NCBI RefSeq assembly: GCF_000238275.3
Contig: NZ_AHCF03000003.1
Span: 1,116,001 to 1,180,000, forward strand
Length of the DNA: 64,000 nt
Direction: 5' to 3'
Origin: Pseudoalteromonas undina
Lineage (GTDB): Bacteria > Pseudomonadota > Gammaproteobacteria > Enterobacterales > Alteromonadaceae
This document shows positions 17,622 through 26,585 of this stretch, piece by piece. Numbering within the stretch: the first letter of the stretch is position 1; every line of letters begins with the position of its first letter. The notes beneath the pieces were generated by a model. The model saw only the letters and a program-made list of their open reading frames with translations. It ran no database searches and had not been told where the DNA came from. Position numbers and translations under genes: made by a program.

Positions 17622-19778
17622 ATGCTTAAAAAAACACTGACCTGTGCGGTTGTAATCGCACTTGCGGGTTGTTCACAACCTGCAGAAAACACCACTCAAA
17701 ATGAAGTAAAAACAGCTATGAAAGCAGTTAACTCACTAGATTACCCTGAAACTAAAAAAGGCGCTGTGGTTGACACTTACTTTGGTGAAACCGTGGCTGA
17801 TCCGTATCGCTGGTTAGAAGATGATATGAGTGATGAAACGGCTCAATGGGTTAAAACTCAAAACAAGCTTACCTTTTCGTATTTAGAGCAAGTGCCTTAC
17901 AGAGACACACTCAAACAGCGCCTTGAAAAACTCATGAACTACGAAAAAATCAGCGCGCCGTTTACTGAAGGTGATTACACTTATTTTTATAAAAATGATG
18001 GCCTGCAAAACCAGTACGTTTTATACCGCAGCAAAGACGGCGGTGAAGCTGAAGTGTTCTTAGATCCTAATACTTTTAGTGAAGATGGCACCACTTCAAT
18101 GTCGGGTTTATCATTTTCAGAAGATGGTTCATTGTTAGCGTACCAAATTTCAGAAGGTGGTAGTGATTGGCGTAAAATCATTGTTATAGACACCGAGACC
18201 AAAGAGCAGGTAGAACAAGCACTAGTTGATGTTAAATTTAGTGGCGTTAGCTGGCTAGCAAATGACGGTTTTTACTATTCAAGCTACGATAAGCCAGAGG
18301 GCAGTGAGCTTTCTGCAAAAACTGATCAACATAAAGTGTATTACCATAAGTTAGGTCAAGATCAAGGCGAAGATACTTTAGTATTTGGCGATACAGCAGA
18401 ACAAAAGCACCGCTATGTGGGCGCTAAAGCAACCAAAGATGGTCGTTTCTTGTTTATTAGTGCCAGCGTATCAACCTCTGGTAATAAGTTATTTATTAAA
18501 GATTTAACCAAGCCAGATAGCGAATTTGTGACTGTAGTGGGTAATACCGACTCTGATACCAGCGTAATTGACAACGAAGGCAGCAAGCTATTTTTGGTTA
18601 CTAACTTAAATGCACCAAATAAAAAAGTAGTGACGGTTGATGCAAGCAATCCACAGCCTGAAAACTGGCAAGATTTTATCCCAGAAACTGAAAACGTACT
18701 TAATGTAACCCTTGGCGGTAATACGTTTTTTGCCAACTACATGGTTGATGCTATTTCAAAAGTGAAACAGTACAACAAACAAGGCGAATTGATCCGCGAA
18801 ATTAGTTTACCAGGCGTCGGTACGGCGAGTGGCTTTGGCGGTAAAAAAGAGCAAACTACGCTTTATTACTCGTTTACTAACTACAAAACGCCAGGTACAA
18901 CTTACAGCTTTGACGTGCAAAGCGGTGAGTCAAAAGTATACCGTAAGTCAGGGATAGATTTTAATAGCGATAACTATACCTCTGAGCAAGTATTTTATAC
19001 CTCTAAAGATGGCACTAAAGTACCGATGATTATCACTTATAAAAGTGATATTAAATTAGATGGCAGCAACCCAACTATTTTATATGGCTATGGTGGCTTT
19101 AATATAAGCTTAACACCTCGCTTTAGCTCTACAACAGCAGCTTGGCTTGAGCAAGGCGGCGTATACGCAGTTGCTAATATTCGTGGTGGTGGTGAATACG
19201 GTAAAGAGTGGCATAAAGCAGGTACACAATTGCAAAAGCAAAACGTATTTGACGACTTTATTGCTGCAGCTGAATACTTACAAGATAAAAAATACACCTC
19301 TAAAAAACGCTTAGCACTGCGTGGTGGTTCAAACGGTGGGTTATTAGTGGGTGCTGTAATGACCCAGCGACCTGACTTGTTTCAAGTTGCGTTACCTGCG
19401 GTAGGCGTATTGGATATGCTTCGTTATCATACATTTACAGCTGGCGCTGGTTGGGCATACGATTACGGAACTAGCGACCAAAGTAAAGAAATGTTTGATT
19501 ACTTAAAAGGCTACTCGCCAATTCATAATGTAAAAGCAGGGGTTGAATATCCGGCGACTATGATCACTACAGGCGATCATGATGACCGCGTTGTACCGTC
19601 GCATTCATTTAAATTTGCAGCTGAGCTTCAAGCGAATCAAGCGGGTACAAATCCTACACTTATTCGTATTGAAACCAATGCAGGCCATGGTGCCGGTACA
19701 CCAACCAGTAAAATTATTGACCTTTATGCCGATATGTACGGTTTTACGCTTTACAACATGGGCATTAAATCACTGTAG
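17622..19778 (+). CDS. prolyl oligopeptidase family protein, lipoprotein (S9A)
   Basis: A 718-residue serine peptidase with a lipoprotein signal (hydrophobic core then LAGC, cleaved before C17), so it is probably anchored in the cell envelope. A seven-bladed propeller covers roughly residues 60-440, and the alpha/beta-hydrolase domain the rest. The catalytic serine is S570 in GGSNGG, the acid lies in GDHDDRVVP at D654/D655, and the histidine is H689 in NAGHGAG. The N-terminal [13 protein letters not shown] motif is typical of the family. It cleaves short proline-containing peptides, consistent with peptide scavenging in sea water. A terminator follows within 25 bases. Confidence 0.92.
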   Translation: MLKKTLTCAVVIALAGCSQPAENTTQNEVKTAMKAVNSLDYPETKKGAVVDTYFGETVADPYRWLEDDMSDETAQWVKTQNKLTFSYLEQVPYRDTLKQRLEKLMNYEKISAPFTEGDYTYFYKNDGLQNQYVLYRSKDGGEAEVFLDPNTFSEDGTTSMSGLSFSEDGSLLAYQISEGGSDWRKIIVIDTETKEQVEQALVDVKFSGVSWLANDGFYYSSYDKPEGSELSAKTDQHKVYYHKLGQDQGEDTLVFGDTAEQKHRYVGAKATKDGRFLFISASVSTSGNKLFIKDLTKPDSEFVTVVGNTDSDTSVIDNEGSKLFLVTNLNAPNKKVVTVDASNPQPENWQDFIPETENVLNVTLGGNTFFANYMVDAISKVKQYNKQGELIREISLPGVGTASGFGGKKEQTTLYYSFTNYKTPGTTYSFDVQSGESKVYRKSGIDFNSDNYTSEQVFYTSKDGTKVPMIITYKSDIKLDGSNPTILYGYGGFNISLTPRFSSTTAAWLEQGGVYAVANIRGGGEYGKEWHKAGTQLQKQNVFDDFIAAAEYLQDKKYTSKKRLALRGGSNGGLLVGAVMTQRPDLFQVALPAVGVLDMLRYHTFTAGAGWAYDYGTSDQSKEMFDYLKGYSPIHNVKAGVEYPATMITTGDHDDRVVPSHSFKFAAELQANQAGTNPTLIRIETNAGHGAGTPTSKIIDLYADMYGFTLYNMGIKSL

Positions 19779-19798
19779 TGTGATTTTATAAACTAACG

Positions 19799-19832
19799 AA
19801 AAGCCGAGTTACGTAAGTGACTCGGCTTTTTT
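19799..19832. terminator. bidirectional intrinsic terminator
   Basis: Stem AAAAGCCGAGT (19799-19809) / ACTCGGCTTTT (19820-19830) with a ten-base loop and T tracts on both strands, between the convergent peptidase and dgt genes. Confidence 0.88.
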
Positions 19833-19864
19833 ATGTTGACTAACCTGAGTTCAGATTAGCTAAC

Positions 19865-21157
19865 TTATTGTATGGGGGAGAACAACCGTTGATAGGTTTT
19901 ATAAGCGTATTCGTCGCTCATACCGCTTAAATAGTCACAAATAATACGCATACCTTGATTGTGTTTTTCAGCTTCAAGGTACAGTGCCTGCGTGGTTTCG
20001 GGTAATAAGCGCAGCGGATCGCTGGCAAACGCAGTAAATAATTCTATGAGTAGGTTTTGCCCTTTAAATTCTATTTGCTGCATTTGTGGGTCGCGTATTA
20101 AACGCTGAAATACAAAGTGTTTGAGGATCTGTAGCACATTTTCGTATTGCTGATCTAATTTTGCGGTGTGCTTTAAAATAGGGCACTCAAATTCATCGTT
20201 TTGGGTATCTAAATGAATATGAATAATAAAGGTATTCACCAGTTCGCCTATGGCGTCTTTTCGCTCATGCTCATACTTTGAAAATAACCGCTTGGAGAGT
20301 GATTCCAGCAAAGTGTTTAACCAGTCATAGTCAAGTGCTTGTAAATGAGGTAATGCATGGGTTAGCCAATCGTCTAAACTGAGCACATCGGTAGCTATGG
20401 CATCTTCAAGGTCGTGAACGGCATATGCAATGTCATCAGCCAGTTCCATAATGGCACTGTCGAGTGATTTATAAAGGGTTTTAGCGCGATAAGCATCTGC
20501 GTGTTCTTGGCTAGATAATAACGCTTTATCACTTGCGCTAAGAGGCTCAATAATCCAATTAAATATCGCGGCATCGTCATTGTAAATACCTTTGGCTGGT
20601 CGCCAGTCATCGGCTTTTATAAACGCACGCTGTTTATTTTCTTGTGGGATGTTATGCCAAAGGTTATCAATAAAAGCTGGGTACTTAATAAATCCTAACA
20701 AGGTGCGTCTAGTTAAGTTCATGCCGTAGCCGTTACTATAGGGCTCTAGCTTTGCCACAATGCGCAGTGTTTGTGCGTTACCCTCAAAACCACCATGATC
20801 ACGCATCATATAGTTAAGTGCAATTTCGCCACCATGCCCAAACGGTGGATGGCCTATATCGTGGGCTAAACATAAGGTTTCGAGCAATCCAGTAGATGGA
20901 AAATGTTCAAAGCTTGGATGTTGGACCTTTAAATGGCGTAATATGCCGGTGCCTATTTGCGAGACTTCTAATGAATGGGTAAGGCGTGTACGGTAAAAGT
21001 CGTTTAAGCCAATACCCATTATTTGGGTTTTAGCTTGAAGGCGCCTAAATGCAGCAGCATGAATGATTCGTGAGCGGTCGATTTGCCAAGGAGAGCGGTT
21101 ATCGTTAGGGCGGTGCTTATATTGTTCAATTATTCTATTTTGCCACTGTTTATCCAT
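19865..21157 (-). CDS. dgt: dGTP triphosphohydrolase
   Basis: A 430-residue HD-domain enzyme that splits dGTP (or other dNTPs) to the nucleoside and triphosphate. Metal ligands are H61 in THSLEVSQIG, H99 and D100 in LAHDIGHPPFGHGGE, with a further aspartate in MELADDIAYAVHDLEDA. The N-terminal RSPWQIDRSRIIHAAAFRRLQAKTQI is diagnostic for the dGTPase family. It is monocistronic, convergent with the peptidase and divergent from bax, an arrangement I associate with housekeeping rather than defence. Some family members do restrict phages by depleting dNTPs, but nothing around it suggests that here. Confidence 0.9.
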   Translation of the reverse strand: MDKQWQNRIIEQYKHRPNDNRSPWQIDRSRIIHAAAFRRLQAKTQIMGIGLNDFYRTRLTHSLEVSQIGTGILRHLKVQHPSFEHFPSTGLLETLCLAHDIGHPPFGHGGEIALNYMMRDHGGFEGNAQTLRIVAKLEPYSNGYGMNLTRRTLLGFIKYPAFIDNLWHNIPQENKQRAFIKADDWRPAKGIYNDDAAIFNWIIEPLSASDKALLSSQEHADAYRAKTLYKSLDSAIMELADDIAYAVHDLEDAIATDVLSLDDWLTHALPHLQALDYDWLNTLLESLSKRLFSKYEHERKDAIGELVNTFIIHIHLDTQNDEFECPILKHTAKLDQQYENVLQILKHFVFQRLIRDPQMQQIEFKGQNLLIELFTAFASDPLRLLPETTQALYLEAEKHNQGMRIICDYLSGMSDEYAYKTYQRLFSPIQ

Positions 21158-21338
21158 GTCTCAACCTATCAATTCGTCTTCGGTTTTAGCACTTAGTATA
21201 TTATAAATTGTAAGCAATAGGTGTATGAATTTTATTCGGTTGTTCAGTATTCGCGTTTATAAAGTGGCTTAGGTATAATGATGTTTCGTATGTATGTGAC
21301 TACACCATACATAACTTAGAGTTAAATTGAGATAATAC

Positions 21339-22148
21339 ATGTTAAAAACTATTTTTCAGTTGTTGTTAGCCGCCATTGTTATTTGGGCGTTGACCCTTCC
21401 GTTTATTGATGCTGATGAACTAGTATCAGACGAGCAAACCAGCTCTAACGACATTAAAAAAGAGAAGAAAAAAGAAAAACCATTGCACAACGTTAAGTTG
21501 CCAAAGTTCTCAGAATTCACTGATGTGAAAGAGAAAAAACATGCGTTTTTTAACTTTATTAAGCCTCATGTAGAAGCCGAAAACAAAAAGATTTTACAGC
21601 AACGTGCAAACCTTGAAATTGCACGCATGATGATAGAGCACAGTGAACCGCTTAGTAAAAAACAAGCGGGCGACATAAAAAAAATACTTAAGTCGTACGG
21701 ATTACCTGAAACGTTAGATACCATCACCTTAAGCCAAGCACTGCGCCGAGTAGACATCATTCCTAAAGAGATGGCCTTAATGCAGGCAGCCAATGAGTCT
21801 GCATGGGGCACTTCACGTTTTGCACGAATCGGCTTAAACTTTTTTGGCCAATGGTGCTACAAAAAAGGCTGTGGCATGGTACCAAGAAGACGTAATAGTG
21901 AAGCCGAGCATGAAGTGGCTGCATTCAAATCGGTACGTGCAGCAGTAAGCTCTTATTTTAAAAATATTAATACCCACAATGCTTACAAAGAGCTACGTAC
22001 TATCCGCGAAGACTTACGCGCACAACAAAAACCAATTTTAGCGACTAAATTAACGTATGGTTTAATGTCTTACTCTGAACGTGGTGAAGCGTACATTGAA
22101 GAGCTTAATACCATGATTAATCAAAACCGAGCGTACTTTAATGAATAA
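21339..22148 (+). CDS. bax: Bax-like glucosaminidase-domain protein
   Basis: A 269-residue envelope protein: hydrophobic N-terminal anchor or signal (residues 3-22), a charged Lys/Glu linker (about 35-60), then a glucosaminidase domain (PF01832) with QAANESAWGTSRFARIGLNFFGQWC at about 145-170, where the glutamate in NESAWG is the likely catalytic residue, and the ending SYSERGEAYIEELNTMI. Homologues in enterobacteria are called Bax and probably trim peptidoglycan. The gene overlaps the following DUF2987 gene by eight bases, indicating translational coupling. Confidence 0.87.
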   Translation: MLKTIFQLLLAAIVIWALTLPFIDADELVSDEQTSSNDIKKEKKKEKPLHNVKLPKFSEFTDVKEKKHAFFNFIKPHVEAENKKILQQRANLEIARMMIEHSEPLSKKQAGDIKKILKSYGLPETLDTITLSQALRRVDIIPKEMALMQAANESAWGTSRFARIGLNFFGQWCYKKGCGMVPRRRNSEAEHEVAAFKSVRAAVSSYFKNINTHNAYKELRTIREDLRAQQKPILATKLTYGLMSYSERGEAYIEELNTMINQNRAYFNE

Positions 22149-22800
22149 GCCGTTATTAAAATTAGTTACAGCCAGCTTTTTAGCAGTAGCAGCTAGTAGT
22201 GCCGTTGCTAAAGAATTTGTGATGTCGTATGACGGTTTTTACGACCGTTTAAAAGTGGTAAACAAAGGGGACTTTCAGTACGCCCGCGTAAACTTTTATA
22301 TTAGCGATATTGGTACTAACGAAGTTTGTAGTATTAAAAACGGTACTATTTTAACTGAAAAAAATGAGTACCCGCTTAATTATACCGACAAAGCGCAATT
22401 GCTATTACCGTTCGATAAACAGCTAGATACCGACAAAGCGGTGATTGTAGTTCAGCCAAAAAACCCGGTTCACGACTGTCAGTTAAAGCTACAAATAGAA
22501 GCTAAGGAACTAGATGGACTGGCGTTATCAAAGCAATCGTTATTGGTTATTAATAATGAGCTTGAAGAGCTATTAACAGACCTATCTGGCTTTTTTGTTA
22601 GCAAACTAATGTGGTTTTTATTACCTGAACAAAAAGGCGTGGTTGTTACCTTTAAAACTCCTAAGCAATTTGATGATGAGCGCATAACGTGCGAAAAGTC
22701 AGTGTGTTATTTTGAAGTAACCGATAGCTGGGAAGAAAATACAACCGTATTAGCTGATATTAACGAGGTTGTTAAAGTAACGCCTTGGATAAGTAAGTAA
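22141..22800 (+). CDS. DUF2987 secreted protein
   Basis: A 219-residue periplasmic protein with a clear signal peptide (ATASFLAVAASSAVAKE-like, cleaved after about residue 23). The mature part begins FVMSYDGFYDRLKVVNKGDFQYARVNFYI, which I recognise as the DUF2987 family of Vibrio, Shewanella and Pseudoalteromonas. Function is not known. The overlap with bax suggests the two proteins act together at the cell wall, but that is inference from position only. A strong terminator follows 25 bases after the stop. Confidence 0.8.
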   Translation: MNKPLLKLVTASFLAVAASSAVAKEFVMSYDGFYDRLKVVNKGDFQYARVNFYISDIGTNEVCSIKNGTILTEKNEYPLNYTDKAQLLLPFDKQLDTDKAVIVVQPKNPVHDCQLKLQIEAKELDGLALSKQSLLVINNELEELLTDLSGFFVSKLMWFLLPEQKGVVVTFKTPKQFDDERITCEKSVCYFEVTDSWEENTTVLADINEVVKVTPWISK

Positions 22801-22825
22801 TTATATAATTTGTAAACGTATCAAG

Positions 22826-22852
22826 CGGCATCAACTATGATGCCGTTTTTTT
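22826..22852 (+). terminator. intrinsic terminator after bax operon
   Basis: Stem CGGCATCA (22826-22833) / TGATGCCG (22838-22845), loop ACTA, followed by seven T residues. Confidence 0.9.
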
Positions 22853-22861
22853 ATGGCTAAA

Positions 22862-24040
22862 TTAAATGATGGCAGTGGGAGCTTTGGTTAATAAGCTTTT
22901 TTCATCATGGGTGACCACTTTATTTCGGCCTGTTTCTTTGGCAAGATAAAGGCGTTTGTCGGCTTGTAACAACAGTGCTTGCATATTTAGCTCGCGCACT
23001 AACATGCTACTTATTCCAGCACTTACAGACAGTGCAATGCTATTACCATTAAAATAAAACGGGTATTCATTAATACTACTGCAAAGCTTTTGAGCTAACA
23101 GCCTAGCTTGCGCTAAGTTCTGTTGATTAAGAAAAATAGCAAACTCTTCTCCACCAATCCGAGCAGTAACTCCAAGCTCAAAAAACAATTCGTTAATATG
23201 TTGTGCAATCCACTTTATCGCTTCATCCCCGGTTTCATGACCGTATTGGTCGTTCACTTGTTTAAATAGGTCTATATCGAGCATGATCAACGATACTCTG
23301 CTGTTAAGAGGCGCGGTTTTAGTTATTTTTTTACATAAACGGAAAAATCCACGCCTGTTTAAAAGCTGCGTTAACGGATCGTGATTCGCTAGATTGATCA
23401 GTCTAGACTCAGCATTAGCAAACTTAATAAACGGTAAAATTAGCGCAGTAGCGGTAGTTAAAAATAAATGCGTTACCAATAACAGCTGTAATCCAAAAGC
23501 TAAGCTGGCTTGACTGATTTGGCTTGAGTAGAGCAAAACAAGGAGTACAACTTGCAACAGCATCACCACACTGTGGATTGTAAAACAGGCAACGAGTAAG
23601 CGTTGTTGGACTACTGCAACACTTGGAGTTTTAATCATTAAATACGCAGCGTAACTAAATAATACAGCAGTAATAATGCTGGTAATAATTTGCCCTGCAT
23701 CTATAAGGTACACTGCAAGTAAAAGCGTACAGCACATGGCACAAGCATAGTATAAAGGTGTTAATTTTATCGCGGGTGCTTGGCTTTGTGGTATTAACCC
23801 TAAAATAACGAGTAATGGACTTAAAATAATAAAAACGTAAGCAAAAAAGTGGGTTAATAATGGAAACTCAATAAAATCTCTTAAACCAATTAGTGCAATT
23901 GCGGTAATAAACGAGCAACAGGCGGTAGCAAAAAATAAATAGCAAGGTTGTTTTTTGTATCTATAAACAGAAAAAAAGAACACAGCAATAAACAAGTTAA
24001 GAATAAAACAGAGGCTAATTAATGTAGGTAAATGAAGCAT
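22862..24040 (-). CDS. membrane diguanylate cyclase (GGDEF)
   Basis: A 392-residue inner-membrane protein with about seven hydrophobic helices in residues 1-207 and a cytoplasmic GGDEF domain from about 212. The domain has DPLTQLLNRRGF, MLDIDLFKQVND and the active signature GGEEF at 296-300, so it should make cyclic di-GMP from two GTP. The inhibitory I-site (RxxD, R nine residues before the signature) is missing: F287 stands where Arg is expected and G290 where Asp is. No EAL domain is present. The membrane part resembles no named sensor domain that I can assign. It is monocistronic. Confidence 0.9.
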   Translation of the reverse strand: MLHLPTLISLCFILNLFIAVFFFSVYRYKKQPCYLFFATACCSFITAIALIGLRDFIEFPLLTHFFAYVFIILSPLLVILGLIPQSQAPAIKLTPLYYACAMCCTLLLAVYLIDAGQIITSIITAVLFSYAAYLMIKTPSVAVVQQRLLVACFTIHSVVMLLQVVLLVLLYSSQISQASLAFGLQLLLVTHLFLTTATALILPFIKFANAESRLINLANHDPLTQLLNRRGFFRLCKKITKTAPLNSRVSLIMLDIDLFKQVNDQYGHETGDEAIKWIAQHINELFFELGVTARIGGEEFAIFLNQQNLAQARLLAQKLCSSINEYPFYFNGNSIALSVSAGISSMLVRELNMQALLLQADKRLYLAKETGRNKVVTHDEKSLLTKAPTAII

Positions 24041-24115
24041 GTTTAAGGGGCTCTTTTAGCTAATTGAAGGCGTTTATACAGCTATAAGTATTAGGTAGTA
24101 ACACAAAAATAGCAA

Positions 24116-24144
24116 GGGGGTAAAAAGTATTAACTTTTACCCCC
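24116..24144 (-). terminator. hairpin after yfcH
   Basis: Strong inverted repeat GGGGGTAAAA (24116-24125) / TTTTACCCCC (24135-24144), 32 bases beyond the yfcH stop on the minus strand. Only a weak T-rich stretch follows, so it may terminate imperfectly. Confidence 0.5.
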
Positions 24145-24175
24145 TGCTACAAACTTAACCCGTTAAGGCCAGTAG

Positions 24176-25066
24176 CTAGACTAAACTTTCTAATGCAGCG
24201 TCAATTTTAGTAAAGTGAAAACGATAGTTATGGTCTAATGCTTTTTTAGGTACCACATACTGGCCGGTAGTAAGTAAGTCGGCCATTTCACCCATTAATA
24301 TATTAAGCACCCCAGCAGGCATAGGCATAAACGCAGGGCGTGACAATGCTTTTGCGAGTGATTGGCTAAACTGCTTATTGCTTAGGGGCTCAGGAGCTGT
24401 GGCATTAACAGCTCCTGATATTTCTTTATTGCGAATTAAAAATAAAATGAGCTGAACCATGTCATCTATATGGATCCACGACATACCTTGCTCACCATTG
24501 CCAATTGGACCACCTACGCAAAGCTTAAATGCTGGTAACATTTTACCAAGCGCGCCGCCTTTTTTAGCCAATACAATACCGGTACGTAATAAGCACACTC
24601 GAGTTTCGTCAGACTCAGCCTTTAAAGCTGCTTGCTCCCAATCTTTGCACAGTTGGTGGCTAAATTCATCATGAGGCTCTGTATTGTTTTCATCAACCAG
24701 AGTGTCGCCTTGTCGACCATAATAACCAATTGCACTGCCAGATATAAAGGTATGTGGTGGGGTATGGCACTGCTTAATAGCATCACTAATCGCTTGCGTA
24801 ACAATGATTCGGCTATCGCGAATGACTGCCTTTTGTTTGTCGCTCCAACGTTTATTTACAATAGGCTCACCGGCTAAGTTAATAACAACGTCAACGGTAT
24901 TAAAATCAACATCTTCAAGGCTATCAACTGCATTTATCTGGTGCCCTAACAATACTTTTGCTTTGGTTGGGTTTCTGCTCAGTACAGTAACATCGTGGTG
25001 GTGCAACAAGAAAGGGCAAAGGTGCCTACCAATTAAGCCTGTGGCGCCAGTAAAAAATATATGCAT
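24176..25066 (-). CDS. yfcH: TIGR01777-type SDR epimerase, YfcH-like
   Basis: A 296-residue extended SDR of the YfcH/SDR39U1 family. The NAD(P)-binding motif is ITGATGLIGRHL-like at residues 5-16 (FTGATGLIGRHLC), followed by VVINLAGEPIVNKRWSDKQK, a family hallmark, FISGSAIGYYGRQGD with the active-site Tyr, and GPIGNGEQGMSWIHIDDMV. The C-terminal DUF1731 segment (PMPAGVLNILMGEMADLLTTGQYVVPKKA) is present. Biochemical substrate is not known. The gene is single, with a MITE-like element about 100 bases upstream of its start, which may affect its promoter. Confidence 0.9.
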   Translation of the reverse strand: MHIFFTGATGLIGRHLCPFLLHHHDVTVLSRNPTKAKVLLGHQINAVDSLEDVDFNTVDVVINLAGEPIVNKRWSDKQKAVIRDSRIIVTQAISDAIKQCHTPPHTFISGSAIGYYGRQGDTLVDENNTEPHDEFSHQLCKDWEQAALKAESDETRVCLLRTGIVLAKKGGALGKMLPAFKLCVGGPIGNGEQGMSWIHIDDMVQLILFLIRNKEISGAVNATAPEPLSNKQFSQSLAKALSRPAFMPMPAGVLNILMGEMADLLTTGQYVVPKKALDHNYRFHFTKIDAALESLV

Positions 25067-25167
25067 TGCAACTCCAAAATTATAAATAAAGCAGGATGTT
25101 TAAAATTTATACTCCCCAGCTCAACGATTTGCAAATTTATACGTACCAATAATTTTTATGATCACCT

Positions 25168-25433
25168 AGGGTCTGTTGGTCTTTGCGGATTAATATTTGT
25201 TCAAACTAGGGGCGATTTAATCGCGGCGCGAGGTTTGTAACCTAGTGGGCTAAGTCAAAACCGAGCAACAAAGAGTAAATTGCCCCTAGACAGAACCCGA
25301 AGGGCAGCGCCTGTTTGGCATTAATGCTGCGTTATCGCCTATTTATGGGGAACAACCACACCACATAGGCTCTGCCTTGCCTTAATACCAAAAAGACGGC
25401 TGCAAATCTAATCTTGAAAGGCCAACAGACCCT
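25168..25433. mobile_element. 266-bp MITE-like element, copy 2
   Basis: Same length and orientation as copy 1 at 14091, about 92 percent identical by eye. Ends are AGGGTCTGTTGGTCTTT and AAAGGCCAACAGACCCT. One difference is instructive: the central nine-base hairpin reads CCCTTCGGG in copy 1 and CCCGAAGGG here, exact reverse complements of each other. No coding frame fits inside, so mobility would need a transposase from elsewhere. Confidence 0.8.
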
Positions 25434-25499
25434 TTAACATTTCATTCTATTAGCTTTTGCCTTACACTAAAGCCAAATAACAGTAATAGGATAAGAGTA

Positions 25500-26543
25500 T
25501 TGGCAAGTTTAACTGGGGTAAATAAAAGCTTAATAATTTTTGCCGCTTTGGTCATTGTGCTAGCGGGTATTAAAGCCGCAAGCGCTATTGTTATTCCGTT
25601 TATTTTGGCAGCATTTATAGCCATAATTTGTAGCCCACTTATTAACTTTTTTGCTCGTTACCGTATTCCAAAAGGCATAGCGGTAGTGCTTGTGGTGCTT
25701 ATTATTATGGGCTTAGGCGTTAGCTTAGGCGGTTTAGTAGGGCAGTCGGTTAACGATTTTTCAAAACAGTTACCTGAATATAAAGCACAATTAAAAGAAG
25801 AATTTGTATGGTTGGTTGATGTGGCCTCGCAATACAATATCTTAATTAATAAAGAACAAATTTTGTCTATGTTTGACCCTGGCAAAATGGTTGATGTTGC
25901 CACCAATATGCTAACGGGTTTAGGTAGCGTAATGGCCAATATGTTTTTAATTATTTTAACGGTTGTTTTTATGCTGTTTGAAGGGCCGATACTTGGAAAA
26001 AAAATTCATTTAGCACTGGACGATCCCGACAGCAAAATCAAGCAAATTGACCGTTTTTTAGACTCTATTAACTCTTATTTAGCTATTAAAACCTTAGTGA
26101 GTTTAGCCACTGGTGTAATTGCTGGTTTTTACCTGTGGATACTCGATGTTGATTATTTTGTACTATGGGGCGTATTGGCATTTATGCTTAATTACATTCC
26201 TAACATTGGTTCAATCATAGCGGCTGTGCCAGCACTGTTACTGGCGCTTATTACTCAAGGCCCTTTAGTGGCAGGGCTTGTTGGCGCGGGTTATTTAACT
26301 ATAAACACCGTAATGGGTAATATTGTTGAGCCAAAATACATGGGCAAAGGCCTCGGGCTTTCTACCTTAGTGGTGTTTTTATCGTTAATATTTTGGGGCT
26401 GGTTATTAGGCTCTGTAGGTATGTTGTTGTCAGTGCCGCTAACCATGATTGTAAAAATAGCGCTAGAAGCCAGTGACGAAGGGCGTTGGTTAGCCACTAT
26501 GCTTGGCACAGGTGAAGAAACCGTTATCAAATCAGAAGACTAA
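25500..26543 (+). CDS. AI-2E family transporter (PF01594)
   Basis: A 347-residue inner-membrane protein of the AI-2E/TqsA/YdiK/PerM family, with paired helices at residues about 10-50, 65-85, 150-175 and a C-terminal bundle with IPNIGSIIAAVPALLLALI and the family motif GNIVEPKYMGKGLGLSTLVVFLSLIFWGWLLG split across about 272-304. Family members include exporters of autoinducer-2 but also sodium/proton antiporters, so the substrate is open. The start is TTG at 25500, supported by AGGA eight bases upstream; no ATG or GTG fits. A MITE-like element ends 66 bases upstream. Confidence 0.87.
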   Translation: MASLTGVNKSLIIFAALVIVLAGIKAASAIVIPFILAAFIAIICSPLINFFARYRIPKGIAVVLVVLIIMGLGVSLGGLVGQSVNDFSKQLPEYKAQLKEEFVWLVDVASQYNILINKEQILSMFDPGKMVDVATNMLTGLGSVMANMFLIILTVVFMLFEGPILGKKIHLALDDPDSKIKQIDRFLDSINSYLAIKTLVSLATGVIAGFYLWILDVDYFVLWGVLAFMLNYIPNIGSIIAAVPALLLALITQGPLVAGLVGAGYLTINTVMGNIVEPKYMGKGLGLSTLVVFLSLIFWGWLLGSVGMLLSVPLTMIVKIALEASDEGRWLATMLGTGEETVIKSED

Positions 26544-26551
26544 TACCTTAC

Positions 26552-26578
26552 AAAGGCGTGGCTACATAGCACGCCTTT
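26552..26578 (+). terminator. intrinsic terminator between convergent genes
   Basis: Stem AAAGGCGTG (26552-26560) / CACGCCTTT (26570-26578), with inner pairing GCTA/TAGC. Short T run on the plus side. It sits between the AI-2E transporter gene and the convergent oxidoreductase gene. Confidence 0.7.
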
Positions 26579-26585
26579 TAAAAAG

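Noticed and set aside
19865..21157. dGTPase as part of a phage-defence island
   Set aside because: Neighbours are housekeeping genes in an ordinary arrangement, with no restriction, toxin-antitoxin or mobile genes.
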